Shown: piece by piece, positions 1-8,762 of the stretch
How positions within the stretch are numbered: the first letter of the stretch is position 1
How the letters are laid out: every line of letters begins with the position of its first letter
Assembly: GCA_021779335.1 (NCBI GenBank)
Contig: JAJYAW010000052.1
Span: 1-11,320 of the forward strand
Length of the DNA stretch: 11,320 nucleotides
Reading direction: 5' to 3'
Origin: Myxococcales bacterium
Lineage (GTDB): Bacteria > Myxococcota > Myxococcia > Myxococcales > Anaeromyxobacteraceae
Made by a program: the position numbers and the translations under genes
The notes under the pieces: generated by a model
Database searches by the model: none
What the model saw: only the letters and a program-made list of their open reading frames with translations
What the model was told of the DNA's origin: nothing

Positions 1-30
1 GACCGCCGGGACGACGACCGCCGGGACGAC
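1..30 (+). repeat. 15-bp tandem repeat, two copies
   Basis: The unit GACCGCCGGGACGAC occurs twice in perfect tandem at 1-15 and 16-30. It encodes DRRDD twice in the frame of the partial gene. The array may extend to the left of the window. Confidence 0.8.
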
Positions 31-408
31 CGTGCTCGCGGCCGCGATGACGAGCGGCCGGGCTTCCCGCCGCCCGTCGCGCCGCCCGGTCGCGCCGACG
101 ATCGGCCCGGCCATTCCGGCGCCGCGCCGGGTCACGGCGCCCTCCCGCCGGGCCAGGGCGGGACGCCTCCTGGCCACGTGGACCTGCCCCCCGGCCAGGC
201 CGGCAATCCTCCCCGCCACCTGCCCCCCCCGCCTGGTCGCGGCCCGCCGAGGGAGAACCCGGTGGTCCGTCCGGAGCCCCAGCGCGCCCCCGTGATGGTT
301 CAGCCGCAGCGCGAGGACCGGGGCAAGAAGGACCGGGACGACGAGAAGAAGGATGACAAGAAGGACGACAAGAAGGACGATCGCAGGCCTCGCCCTCCGG
401 GGCGCTGA
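1..408 (+). CDS. C-terminal part of an unrecognised low-complexity protein (5' end outside window)
   Basis: The frame is open from the first base to a TGA at 406-408, giving 135 residues with almost every third codon position G or C, which favours this frame over the others. I recognise no family. Three blocks are visible: an Asp/Arg-rich block (residues 1-20, with DRRDD twice), a Pro/Gly-rich block with repeated PPG motifs (about 23-82, for example PPGQ, PPGH, PPPPGR), and a charged tail with three KKDD units (about 116-127) ending in RPRPPGR. No catalytic motif or membrane segment appears in the visible part. Such a tail is probably disordered; whether the protein is secreted or cytoplasmic cannot be told without the N-terminus. 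The next gene starts 37 bp downstream on the same strand, so the two may be co-transcribed. Low-complexity GC-rich DNA can stay open by chance, so coding status is probable, not certain. Confidence 0.55.
   Translation, partial: DRRDDDRRDDRARGRDDERPGFPPPVAPPGRADDRPGHSGAAPGHGALPPGQGGTPPGHVDLPPGQAGNPPRHLPPPPGRGPPRENPVVRPEPQRAPVMVQPQREDRGKKDRDDEKKDDKKDDKKDDRRPRPPGR
346..381 (+). repeat. 12-bp tandem repeat encoding a KKDD tail
   Basis: Three units of AAGAAGGAYGAY run in frame from 346 to 381 and encode KKDD three times near the C-terminus of the partial gene. Units differ only at wobble positions (GAT/GAC), so the repeat is conserved at protein level with slight DNA drift. This A-rich stretch stands out from the surrounding GC-rich DNA. 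Confidence 0.8.
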
Positions 409-445
409 GTAGGGACGCCCCGCCGGGCCTCCCCCGTGAGGCCCC

Positions 446-2431
446 ATGAACCCACTGCTCACCGCGGCCCTGCTCCTCGTCGGCGGGGCCGCGTTCGTCG
501 TCTCGCTCACCGTCCGCTTCGCGCCGCTCCTCGCCCTCCGGCGGGTGGACCGGCGCTCCCACCCCGGCGAGCGGCTGGCGGCCCTGCTCCGCTTCGGCCT
601 CGGCCAGCGGCGGCTCCTCGACCGGGAGGAGCTCGTGCCGGGGCTGCTCCACGTCCTCATCTTCGCGGCCTTCCTGGTGCTGGCGCTCCGCACCATCACG
701 CTCTTCGGCATGGGCTTCTCCGAGGGGTTCCACCTGCCCGGGCTGGCGCCGGAGGCGCCGCTGGGGCGCGCCTACGAGCTGGTGAAGGACGTGGTCGTGG
801 TGGCGGCCATGGTGGGCGCCGCCGGCTTCCTGTGGCGCCGCCTGGTGACGCGCCCGGACCGGCTGACCGCCTCGGCCGAGGGCTCGCTCATCCTGGGCTT
901 CATCCTCGGCTTGATGGTGACCGAGCTCGCCTTCGATCGGGCGCGCGAGCTCGCCGCGCTCGGCCTCTCGCCCGGCGGCGTGGAGTTCTTCCGCCTGGGC
1001 GGCTTCTGGCTGCACCTGGTGCTGCTGCTGGTCTTCTTGAACTTCCTGCCCCACGGCAAGCACTTCCACATCGTCACCGCGCTCCCCAACGTCTTCTTCC
1101 GGAGGCTCCCGCCCGAGGCCCGGCTGGAGAAGCTCGACCTGGAGGCCGAGGACGCCCGCTTCGGCAGCGCCACCGTGAAGGACCTCTCCTGGAAGGAGGG
1201 CTGGGACGTCTACAGCTGCACCGAGTGCGGCCGCTGCCAGACCAACTGCCCGACCTACGTGACCGGCAAGCCGCTCAGCCACAAGGAGGTGAACCGCACG
1301 CTGCGGCGCCACCTCGGCGAGGCGGGGCCCGACCTGGTGGCGGCGGCGCGGGCCAAGGACCCGGCGGCCCGCGAGGCCGCGCTGGCCCGGCTCCCGCCGC
1401 TCACCTCGGTGATCCCGGCCGAGACCGCGTGGGCCTGCACCACCTGCGGCTGGTGCGAGACGGCCTGCCCGGTGCTCATCGAGAACGTGCCGCGCCTCGT
1501 CGACATGCGGCGCCAGGCGGTGCTGGTCGACTCGGTCTTCCCGGACGAGGCGGCCCGCATCTTCAAGGGGATCGAGACGCAGGGGAACCCCTGGGGCATC
1601 GGCTCCAACAAGCGGACCGAGTGGTGCGAGGACCTGGACATTCCGCGCGCCGCCGACGGCGGCGAGTACGAGTGGCTCTTCTTCGTGGGCTGCGCCGGCG
1701 CCTTCGACGACCGGCAGAGGAAGGTCTCGCGCGCCATCGTGCAGATCCTCCGCGAGGCCAAGGTGGCCTTCGCCATCCTGGGCGAGGAGGAGACCTGCAC
1801 CGGCGACGCGGCGCGGCGGCTCGGCAACGAGTACCTCTTCCAGCTGCAGGCCGCGGCGCTCACCGAGACGCTCAACGGCCACGGCGTGAAGAAGATCCTG
1901 GTCCAGTGCCCGCACTGCCTCAACACCATCAAGAACGAGCTGCCCGACTTCGGCGGCCGCTACGAGGTGGTCCACCACGCCGAGCTCATCGCCCGGCTGG
2001 TGGCCGACGGCCGGCTCACCCCGGGCAAGGCCGAGGGGCTGGGCGACGGCCACGTCACCTTCCACGACCCCTGCTACCTGGCCCGCTGGAACGGCGTGGT
2101 GGAGGCGCCGCGCCAGGCGCTCCGCGCGGCCGGCATCGCCCCGCTGGAGATGGCGCGCAGCGGCCGGCAGGGCTTCTGCTGCGGCGCCGGCGGCGGCCGC
2201 ATGTGGCTGGAGGAGACGCTGGGCACCCGCATCAACCGCAACCGGGTCGACGAGGCGGTGGCCACGCTGGGCGAGCAGGGCGGCGTCATCGCCACCGGCT
2301 GCCCGTTCTGCCTCACCATGGTGAAGGACGGCATCGCCGACGCCGGCAAGGAGGAGACGGTGCGGGCGCTCGACGTGGCGGAGTTGGTGGCCCTCGGCCT
2401 GCCGAAGCGGGAGGCGCCGCTCAAGGCGTGA
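446..2431 (+). CDS. Membrane-bound Fe-S oxidoreductase, HdrD / FadF (EtfD)-like
   Basis: This 661-residue protein probably carries electrons from a soluble donor to the membrane quinone pool. The N-terminal ~210 residues form a nitrate-reductase-gamma-like membrane domain with about five hydrophobic segments (near 4-22, 66-86, 112-131, 146-164, 186-202). Histidines H69, H190, H203, H206 and H208 are candidate haem b ligands. Two 4Fe-4S motifs follow: C258/C261/C264/C268 (CTECGRCQTNCP) and C331/C334/C337/C341 (CTTCGWCETACP). Two cysteine-rich CCG-type domains come next: C416, C451, C488/C491, and C543, C578/C579, C619/C622 (the second with FCCGAGGGRMW). This order matches ETF:quinone oxidoreductase FadF/EtfD and HdrD-like proteins. 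The ATG at 446 has a GAGG at 437-440. The gene lies 37 bp after the partial gene and overlaps the convergent gene by 11 bp. No etfAB genes are in the window, so the electron donor is unknown. Confidence 0.88.
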   Translation: MNPLLTAALLLVGGAAFVVSLTVRFAPLLALRRVDRRSHPGERLAALLRFGLGQRRLLDREELVPGLLHVLIFAAFLVLALRTITLFGMGFSEGFHLPGLAPEAPLGRAYELVKDVVVVAAMVGAAGFLWRRLVTRPDRLTASAEGSLILGFILGLMVTELAFDRARELAALGLSPGGVEFFRLGGFWLHLVLLLVFLNFLPHGKHFHIVTALPNVFFRRLPPEARLEKLDLEAEDARFGSATVKDLSWKEGWDVYSCTECGRCQTNCPTYVTGKPLSHKEVNRTLRRHLGEAGPDLVAAARAKDPAAREAALARLPPLTSVIPAETAWACTTCGWCETACPVLIENVPRLVDMRRQAVLVDSVFPDEAARIFKGIETQGNPWGIGSNKRTEWCEDLDIPRAADGGEYEWLFFVGCAGAFDDRQRKVSRAIVQILREAKVAFAILGEEETCTGDAARRLGNEYLFQLQAAALTETLNGHGVKKILVQCPHCLNTIKNELPDFGGRYEVVHHAELIARLVADGRLTPGKAEGLGDGHVTFHDPCYLARWNGVVEAPRQALRAAGIAPLEMARSGRQGFCCGAGGGRMWLEETLGTRINRNRVDEAVATLGEQGGVIATGCPFCLTMVKDGIADAGKEETVRALDVAELVALGLPKREAPLKA

Positions 2432-3242
2432 CCGGGCGCCGCGCCCCGCCGCGCCCGGGGGCGGAGGCCTCGGCGCAGGCGTCCAGCCTGGCGCGCACCT
2501 CGGCCTCCAGCCGGTCGAGGTCGTTGCCGCTGCGCGGGTCTGCGCCCACGCAGGTGAGGATGGTGTCGTAGGGCGACGTCTCGCGGGCCAGCGCCTCGTA
2601 GTCGATGCGCCGCGGCACCGGCTCGCCGTCGCGCCCCGGCTTGAAGGCGCCGAAGAGCCCCTCCGAGCCGGGCTCCAGCTCCTCCTTGAGCGCCAGCAGG
2701 CGGGCCAGCGCCGCCCGGAACGGCTCGCGGGCGAGGTGGCGCCGCTCCACCCGCGCCCCGGTCCGCGCCGCCACCGCGCCCAGCACGGCGCGCAGGAAGG
2801 GCACGTCGGTGACCACCAGGCCGTAGAGGTGCCAGCCCAGCGCCGCCGCCTCGCAGAGCTGCGCCTCCTCCTCGGTGAGCCAGGCGTGGCTCGGGCAGAG
2901 GAAGGCCTCGCAGGTGAGGACGTCGTAGACGCCGCAGGCCCGCAGGTCCTGGCCGCCGGCGGCGAGCGGGTGGGCCAGGCAGCCGACGCGCTCGCCGGCC
3001 GCGTCGAGGAAGCCCAGCAGCGGGCAGATCCGGACCGAGGGGAAGAGCGGCGCCGGGCCGTCCTCGGCCAGGGCCGCGGCGGCCCGGCGGAAGGCGCCCT
3101 CCTCCCGCGGCACGCGGGCCAGGGCGCGGGTGCGCCGCCACAGCTCGGCCTCCACCGCCCCCCGCGAGTGGTCGACCGAGTTGTAGAGGCCGCAGCAGGC
3201 GCCGCAGCTCGCGCTGGCGCGCTGGCAGAGCCGGATGGTCAC
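2421..3242 (-). CDS. Cysteine-rich protein with YkgJ-like CxxCC putative metal-binding motif
   Basis: This 273-residue protein starts at a GTG (3240-3242). It is rich in cysteine: C6, C13, C16, C17, C73, C88, C103, C111, C116, C130, C231, C256. The N-terminal CGACCGLY and the later CPLLGF...GCLAHP...C...CEAFLC resemble the CxxCC and C...C pattern of the YkgJ/UPF0153 putative zinc- or iron-chelating family. The resemblance is by eye only and the exact function is unknown. There is no signal peptide or clear membrane segment, so it is probably cytoplasmic. The second half (about 170-260) is charged, helix-prone and unrecognised, and makes the protein longer than the short YkgJ domain alone. It follows amzA by 51 bp on the same strand and is probably co-transcribed. 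Its stop overlaps the end of the convergent Fe-S oxidoreductase. A Shine-Dalgarno before the GTG is weak. Confidence 0.72.
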   Translation of the reverse strand: MTIRLCQRASASCGACCGLYNSVDHSRGAVEAELWRRTRALARVPREEGAFRRAAAALAEDGPAPLFPSVRICPLLGFLDAAGERVGCLAHPLAAGGQDLRACGVYDVLTCEAFLCPSHAWLTEEEAQLCEAAALGWHLYGLVVTDVPFLRAVLGAVAARTGARVERRHLAREPFRAALARLLALKEELEPGSEGLFGAFKPGRDGEPVPRRIDYEALARETSPYDTILTCVGADPRSGNDLDRLEAEVRARLDACAEASAPGRGGARRPVTP

Positions 3243-3293
3243 TCGGGCCGGAGCCTACCATCGGCCGGGGGTCCCCTGCCCCGGCCCCGGGGC

Positions 3294-3818
3294 TCAGTGC
3301 TCCAGCCCGAGCGCGTGGCGGCAGCCCTGGCAGAGCCCCGGCCCCTTGCGGTCCACCTCGGCGAGCTCGCGGGAGAGGAACATGGCGCAGCGGTGGTCCT
3401 CGCAGTGGCCCAGCCCGAGCAGGTGGCCGGCCTCGTGGATGGCCTCGACCCGGGCGCGGGCCAGCAGGAGCGGCAGGTCCCTGGTGGCGAGGCGCGCCGT
3501 CGAGATGAGCGCCGCCCCGGCGTCGCGGTCGGCGTCTCCGAGCACGAAGCTGGCGTCGGGCAGGAAGAGGTCGACGTCGGCCAGGCCGAGCACCGGCAGC
3601 GGCTCGGCGGCCGGGCGCAGCGCCGAGAGGCGGCGCAGGATGGCGGCCGTGTGGTACTGGCGGCGCGCCTCGTTGAAGGCGTAGCGGGGGCGCTCCAGGA
3701 CGGGGCCGGCGTCGACGTCGAGGTGGAGCACCTGCTGGAGCGCCTCGCGGACCCCGGCGCGGAGCTTCAGCCCCACCGAGCCCAGCGCCACGACCAGGAG
3801 CCGTCGCGGCCGGGGCAT
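3294..3818 (-). CDS. amzA: Archaemetzincin family zinc metalloprotease
   Basis: This 174-residue protein has the archaemetzincin active site. HEAGHLLGLGH at 128-138 supplies three zinc-ligand histidines (H128, H132, H138) and the catalytic glutamate E129. It is followed by the family's distinctive second cysteine site (C139, C144, C163, C166) and the met-turn M146. These spacings closely match the published pattern HExxHxxGxxHC-x4-C-x-M-x16/17-CxxC. The natural substrates of archaemetzincins are poorly known. The frame stays open upstream through the tRNA gene, but the ATG at 3818 (MPRPRRLLVV) is the sensible start because it lies 44 bp beyond the tRNA 3' end and gives the usual family length of about 180 residues. 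It has no convincing secretion signal, so it is probably cytoplasmic. The YkgJ-like gene follows after 51 bp. Confidence 0.9.
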   Translation of the reverse strand: MPRPRRLLVVALGSVGLKLRAGVREALQQVLHLDVDAGPVLERPRYAFNEARRQYHTAAILRRLSALRPAAEPLPVLGLADVDLFLPDASFVLGDADRDAGAALISTARLATRDLPLLLARARVEAIHEAGHLLGLGHCEDHRCAMFLSRELAEVDRKGPGLCQGCRHALGLEH

Positions 3819-3862
3819 GGCCCGGACCTCGACCCTCAGGTTGGCCGGCTTGCCGTGGGAAC

Positions 3863-3936
3863 TGGTTGAGGCGGAAGGATTCGAACCTTCATAGGCGGAT
3901 CCAAAGTCCGCAGTCCTGCCGTTGGACGACGCCTCA
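3863..3936 (-). tRNA. tRNA-Gln, anticodon UUG
   Basis: Read on the minus strand, the 74-nt gene folds fully. The acceptor stem is TGAGGCG with CGCCTCA, the D stem GTCC with GGAC, the anticodon stem GCGGA with TCCGC around loop CTTTGGA, and the T arm GAAGG-TTCGAAT-CCTTC. The anticodon TTG (window bases 3902-3904) reads CAA glutamine codons. U1-A72 is typical of tRNA-Gln. The discriminator is A and the 3' CCA is encoded (3863-3865). It lies between fabH and amzA, all on the same strand. I found no convincing promoter of its own in the 99 bp upstream. Confidence 0.97.
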
Positions 3937-4011
3937 GTGCCTTCGCGTCGGAGGGGGGTTCCCAAGGGCGCCTCCAGGTGTCGTGCGCTCCCTCCGCGCT
4001 CATGGGTTGCA

Positions 4012-4028
4012 GCGGGCCCCTCGCCCGC
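4012..4028 (-). terminator. GC-rich hairpin just after fabH (possible terminator without U-tract)
   Basis: A perfect 6-bp stem GCGGGC/GCCCGC with a 5-nt loop begins 7 bp past the fabH stop. No T-run follows on the minus strand, so classic intrinsic termination is not supported; it could be a processing or weak termination site before the tRNA. Hairpins of this size arise easily by chance at this G+C. Confidence 0.25.
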
Positions 4029-4035
4029 GTCGTCG

Positions 4036-5031
4036 TCACCAGCGTATCAGGGCGCTGGCCCAGGTGAAACCCGCCCCGAAGGAGCAGAGCGCCACCAGGT
4101 CGCCGCGCCGCACGCCGCGCGCGGTGAGCCCCTCCTCCAGGCAGAGCGGGATGGAGGCCGCGGTGGTGTTGCCGTACTTCTGGATGTTGTTGAAGACCTG
4201 GTCGTCGCGCAGCTCGAGCGAGCGCTGCACCGCCTCGGCGATGCGCAGGTTGGCCTGGTGCGGCACCAGCAGCTTGATGTCGCCGGTCTGGAGGCCGGCC
4301 TTGGCGAGCGCCTCGCGCACCACCTCGGGCATCCGCACGATGGCGTGCTTGAAGACCTTCTGCCCCTCCATGTGCGGGTAGATCGACCCGTCCTCGATCT
4401 GCTTCACCGAGACGCGCGGGTGGTAGACGGCGCCCGGGGCGTCGCCGGAGAGCTCCCTGGTGAAGCGGCCGTCGGCGTGGAGCTGCACGTTGAGCACGCC
4501 GCGCCCCGGGTCGTCGGTGGCCTCCAGGCAGGCCGCGCCCGCGCCGTCGCCGAAGATGACCGCGATGTCCCGGCCGCGGGTCGAGACGTCGAGGCCGGTG
4601 GACTGGACCTCGGCCCCCACCAGCAGGACCCGCCGGTACTGGCCCGTCTGGATCCAGGCGCTGGCCACCGAGAGGCCGTAGAGGAAGCCGGAGCAGGCGT
4701 TGCGGATGTCGATGGCCGGGATCCCCGGCAGCCCGAGCCGGCCCTGCAGGTAGCAGCCGTCGCCCGGGAAGACGTGATCGCTCTGGATGGTGGCGAAGAC
4801 GATGGCCTCCACGTCGGAGGGCTGCCAGCCGGCCTTCTCGAGGGCGCGGCGGGCCGCCCGCTCGGCCAGGTCCGCCACCCCCTCCCCCTCCACCACCCAG
4901 TGGCGCTCCTGGACGCCGGTGCGCTGCTGGATCCACTCGTCGGAGGTGTCCATCCGCGCCACCAGGTCGGCGTTGGTGACGACGCGCTCCGGGACGGCGG
5001 TGCCGATGGAGACGAAGGCGGCGCGAGGCAT
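4036..5031 (-). CDS. fabH: Beta-ketoacyl-ACP synthase III (KAS III)
   Basis: This enzyme condenses an acyl-CoA (typically acetyl-CoA) with malonyl-ACP to start type II fatty-acid synthesis in the cytosol. The 331-residue length matches FabH. The Cys-His-Asn triad is present: C113 in NACSGF, H258 in PHQANLRI, and N288 in YGNTTAASIP. Other landmarks are the N-terminal TNADL...DTSDEWI...RTG block, IFGDGAGAA (159-167), and the C-terminal FGAGFTWASAL. The ATG at 5031 is preceded by AGGGAG at a good distance. It starts 24 bp after the gyrB stop and is probably co-transcribed with it. No acpP, fabD, fabG or fabF accompany it, so a specialised KAS III role (other primers or secondary metabolism) remains possible, although the sequence looks like a standard housekeeping FabH. 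Confidence 0.92.
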   Translation of the reverse strand: MPRAAFVSIGTAVPERVVTNADLVARMDTSDEWIQQRTGVQERHWVVEGEGVADLAERAARRALEKAGWQPSDVEAIVFATIQSDHVFPGDGCYLQGRLGLPGIPAIDIRNACSGFLYGLSVASAWIQTGQYRRVLLVGAEVQSTGLDVSTRGRDIAVIFGDGAGAACLEATDDPGRGVLNVQLHADGRFTRELSGDAPGAVYHPRVSVKQIEDGSIYPHMEGQKVFKHAIVRMPEVVREALAKAGLQTGDIKLLVPHQANLRIAEAVQRSLELRDDQVFNNIQKYGNTTAASIPLCLEEGLTARGVRRGDLVALCSFGAGFTWASALIRW

Positions 5032-5055
5032 GTGGGGCTCCCTGTCCGGCTGCGG

Positions 5056-7512
<2,457 letters not shown>

Positions 7513-7517
7513 GGGGG

Positions 7518-7522
7518 ACCTC
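7518..7522 (-). promoter_or_regulatory. Shine-Dalgarno of gyrB that supports the CTG start
   Basis: GAGGT on the minus strand is followed by five C and then CTG at 7512-7510. This is the only good ribosome-binding site ahead of the conserved GyrB arm, and it decides the proposed start. Confidence 0.55.
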
Positions 7523-7531
7523 GTGCGTTTT

Positions 7532-7550
7532 CTCTGAAAGGTTCTCAGAG
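7532..7550 (-). promoter_or_regulatory. Inverted repeat in the gyrB leader
   Basis: CTCTGA and TCAGAG form a perfect 6-bp inverted repeat around a 7-nt loop, between the candidate promoter and the ribosome-binding site of gyrB. It has no T-run on either strand, so it is not an intrinsic terminator. It could be an mRNA 5' hairpin or an operator half-site pair. The AT content is higher than the surroundings. Confidence 0.4.
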
Positions 7551-7565
7551 CTTAGGCAACGCACG

Positions 7566-7594
7566 GATATAGCAGAGGCGGCGCCCAGCGGCAA
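7566..7594 (-). promoter_or_regulatory. Candidate sigma-70-type promoter for gyrB
   Basis: On the minus strand, TTGCCG (7594-7589, 4/6 to the -35 consensus) and TATATC (7571-7566, 4/6 to the -10 consensus) are separated by exactly 17 bp. The expected transcription start near 7559 would give a leader of about 47 nt to the CTG, holding the hairpin. It lies in the 115-bp gap between recF and gyrB, an unusually wide gap for this cluster. Confidence 0.5.
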
Positions 7595-7627
7595 CGGGGA
7601 AAGGGGGGTCCAAGGGGCTGGATCGGC

Positions 7628-8737
7628 TCAGGAAAGCAGCGGTGAGACCGACCCCGCCGCGACCCGGTAGAAGCGGGTCTCCGCTCCGGCCGCAGGCTCG
7701 ATGAGGCGGCGGTCGGTCGAGGTGAGGAACGCCTGGGCTGGGAGGCTCGCCACGTAGGCCAGCAGGTAGGCGTTCTTGGCCGGATCCAGCTCGGAGGAGA
7801 CGTCGTCGAGGAGGAGCAGCGGCGGCCGCGGCAGCACGGCGCGCAGGTTCTCGACCTCGGCGATGCGGAGCGAGAGGACGTAGGCCCGCTGCTGCCCCTG
7901 GCTCCCGTAGACGCGGGCGGCGCGGCCACCGACGGCCAGGAGCACGTCGTCCATGTGCGGGCCGCAGGTCGTGTAGCCGCGCTCCAGGTCGCGCGGGAGG
8001 CGTGCCTCCAGCGCCTCGGCGAGGCGACCGGCCAGCGCCGCCTCGTCGCCGTCGAGGTCGATGCCGCCGCTGGCCCGGTAGGCGATCTCGGCACGGGGTG
8101 CGCCCGGGCCGGAGATCTCGGCGAAGGCGGCCCCCAGCCGCGGCTCGAGCTCCAGCATGACGTCGCGCCGGCGGCGCAGCAGGCGCGCCCCGGACTGGAC
8201 GAGCGGCCCGCGGAAGCTCTCCTCGACGGCGCCCGCGCCGGCGCGGAGGGCGGCGTTGCGGGCCCGCAGGGCGCGCACGTACTCTCGCGCCTCTCCCAGG
8301 ACCGCCGGCCAGCGGTTGAAGGCGGCCCGATCGAGGAAGCGCCGGCGGGCGTCCGGTCCGCCCTTCACGAGGAGCAGGTCGTCCGGGGAGAAGCAGACCG
8401 CGGCCAGGCCGTCCAGGTAGCTGTCGAGGCGCTCGACCGGCTTGCCGTCCAGCGTGGCGGTCCGGCCGCCGGGGAAGACCTCCACAGCCAGGGTCCGCTG
8501 GCCGCCGGCCACCAGCGCCTCGGCCGAGGCGAGCGCCCGCGCCGCCCCGAAGCGGACCAGCTCGCCCAGGCGGGAGGCGCGGAGCGGCCTGAGCGTGGCC
8601 AGGAGGTAGACGGCCTCGAGGAGGTTGGTCTTCCCCTGGCCGTTGTCGCCGAGCAGCACGGTGAGCCGCGGAGAGGGCTCCAGCGCCACCTCGGAGAGGT
8701 TGCGGAAGTCCTGGAGGTGGAGCGAGCGGAGCCTCAC
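7628..8737 (-). CDS. recF: DNA replication and repair protein RecF
   Basis: RecF is an SMC/ABC-like ATPase that binds gapped DNA and helps load RecA through RecOR. The 369-residue protein opens with the typical MRLRSLHLQDFRNL. It has Walker A GDNGQGKT (30-37), the RecF signature YGSQGQQR (277-284), and Walker B PLLLLDDVSSELD (306-318). The intervening CGPHMDD block (258-264) is also typical. The start is a GTG (8735-8737) preceded by GGGAGGGG. It begins 25 bp after the dnaN stop, so dnaN-recF is probably one transcript. The 115 bp after its stop carry a candidate gyrB promoter. Length and motifs are normal. Confidence 0.96.
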   Translation of the reverse strand: MRLRSLHLQDFRNLSEVALEPSPRLTVLLGDNGQGKTNLLEAVYLLATLRPLRASRLGELVRFGAARALASAEALVAGGQRTLAVEVFPGGRTATLDGKPVERLDSYLDGLAAVCFSPDDLLLVKGGPDARRRFLDRAAFNRWPAVLGEAREYVRALRARNAALRAGAGAVEESFRGPLVQSGARLLRRRRDVMLELEPRLGAAFAEISGPGAPRAEIAYRASGGIDLDGDEAALAGRLAEALEARLPRDLERGYTTCGPHMDDVLLAVGGRAARVYGSQGQQRAYVLSLRIAEVENLRAVLPRPPLLLLDDVSSELDPAKNAYLLAYVASLPAQAFLTSTDRRLIEPAAGAETRFYRVAAGSVSPLLS

Positions 8738-8762
8738 CGGATCTGGCCCCTCCCGCCGCCGC

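Noticed and set aside
436..2571. 711-codon plus-strand frame overlapping the Fe-S oxidoreductase
   Set aside because: Shadow frame; the overlapping 446-2431 frame carries all the Fe-S and CCG motifs.
2074..3261. 395-codon minus-strand frame over the YkgJ-like gene
   Set aside because: Out-of-frame shadow rich in Arg/Gly/Pro/Ala; the cysteine motifs are in the 2421-3242 frame.
2736..3869. 377-codon plus-strand frame across amzA and the YkgJ-like gene
   Set aside because: Antisense to two better supported genes and enters the tRNA gene; no motif seen.
3819..3965. Upstream extension of amzA through the tRNA
   Set aside because: The extra residues are the translated tRNA sequence; the ATG at 3818 fits family length.
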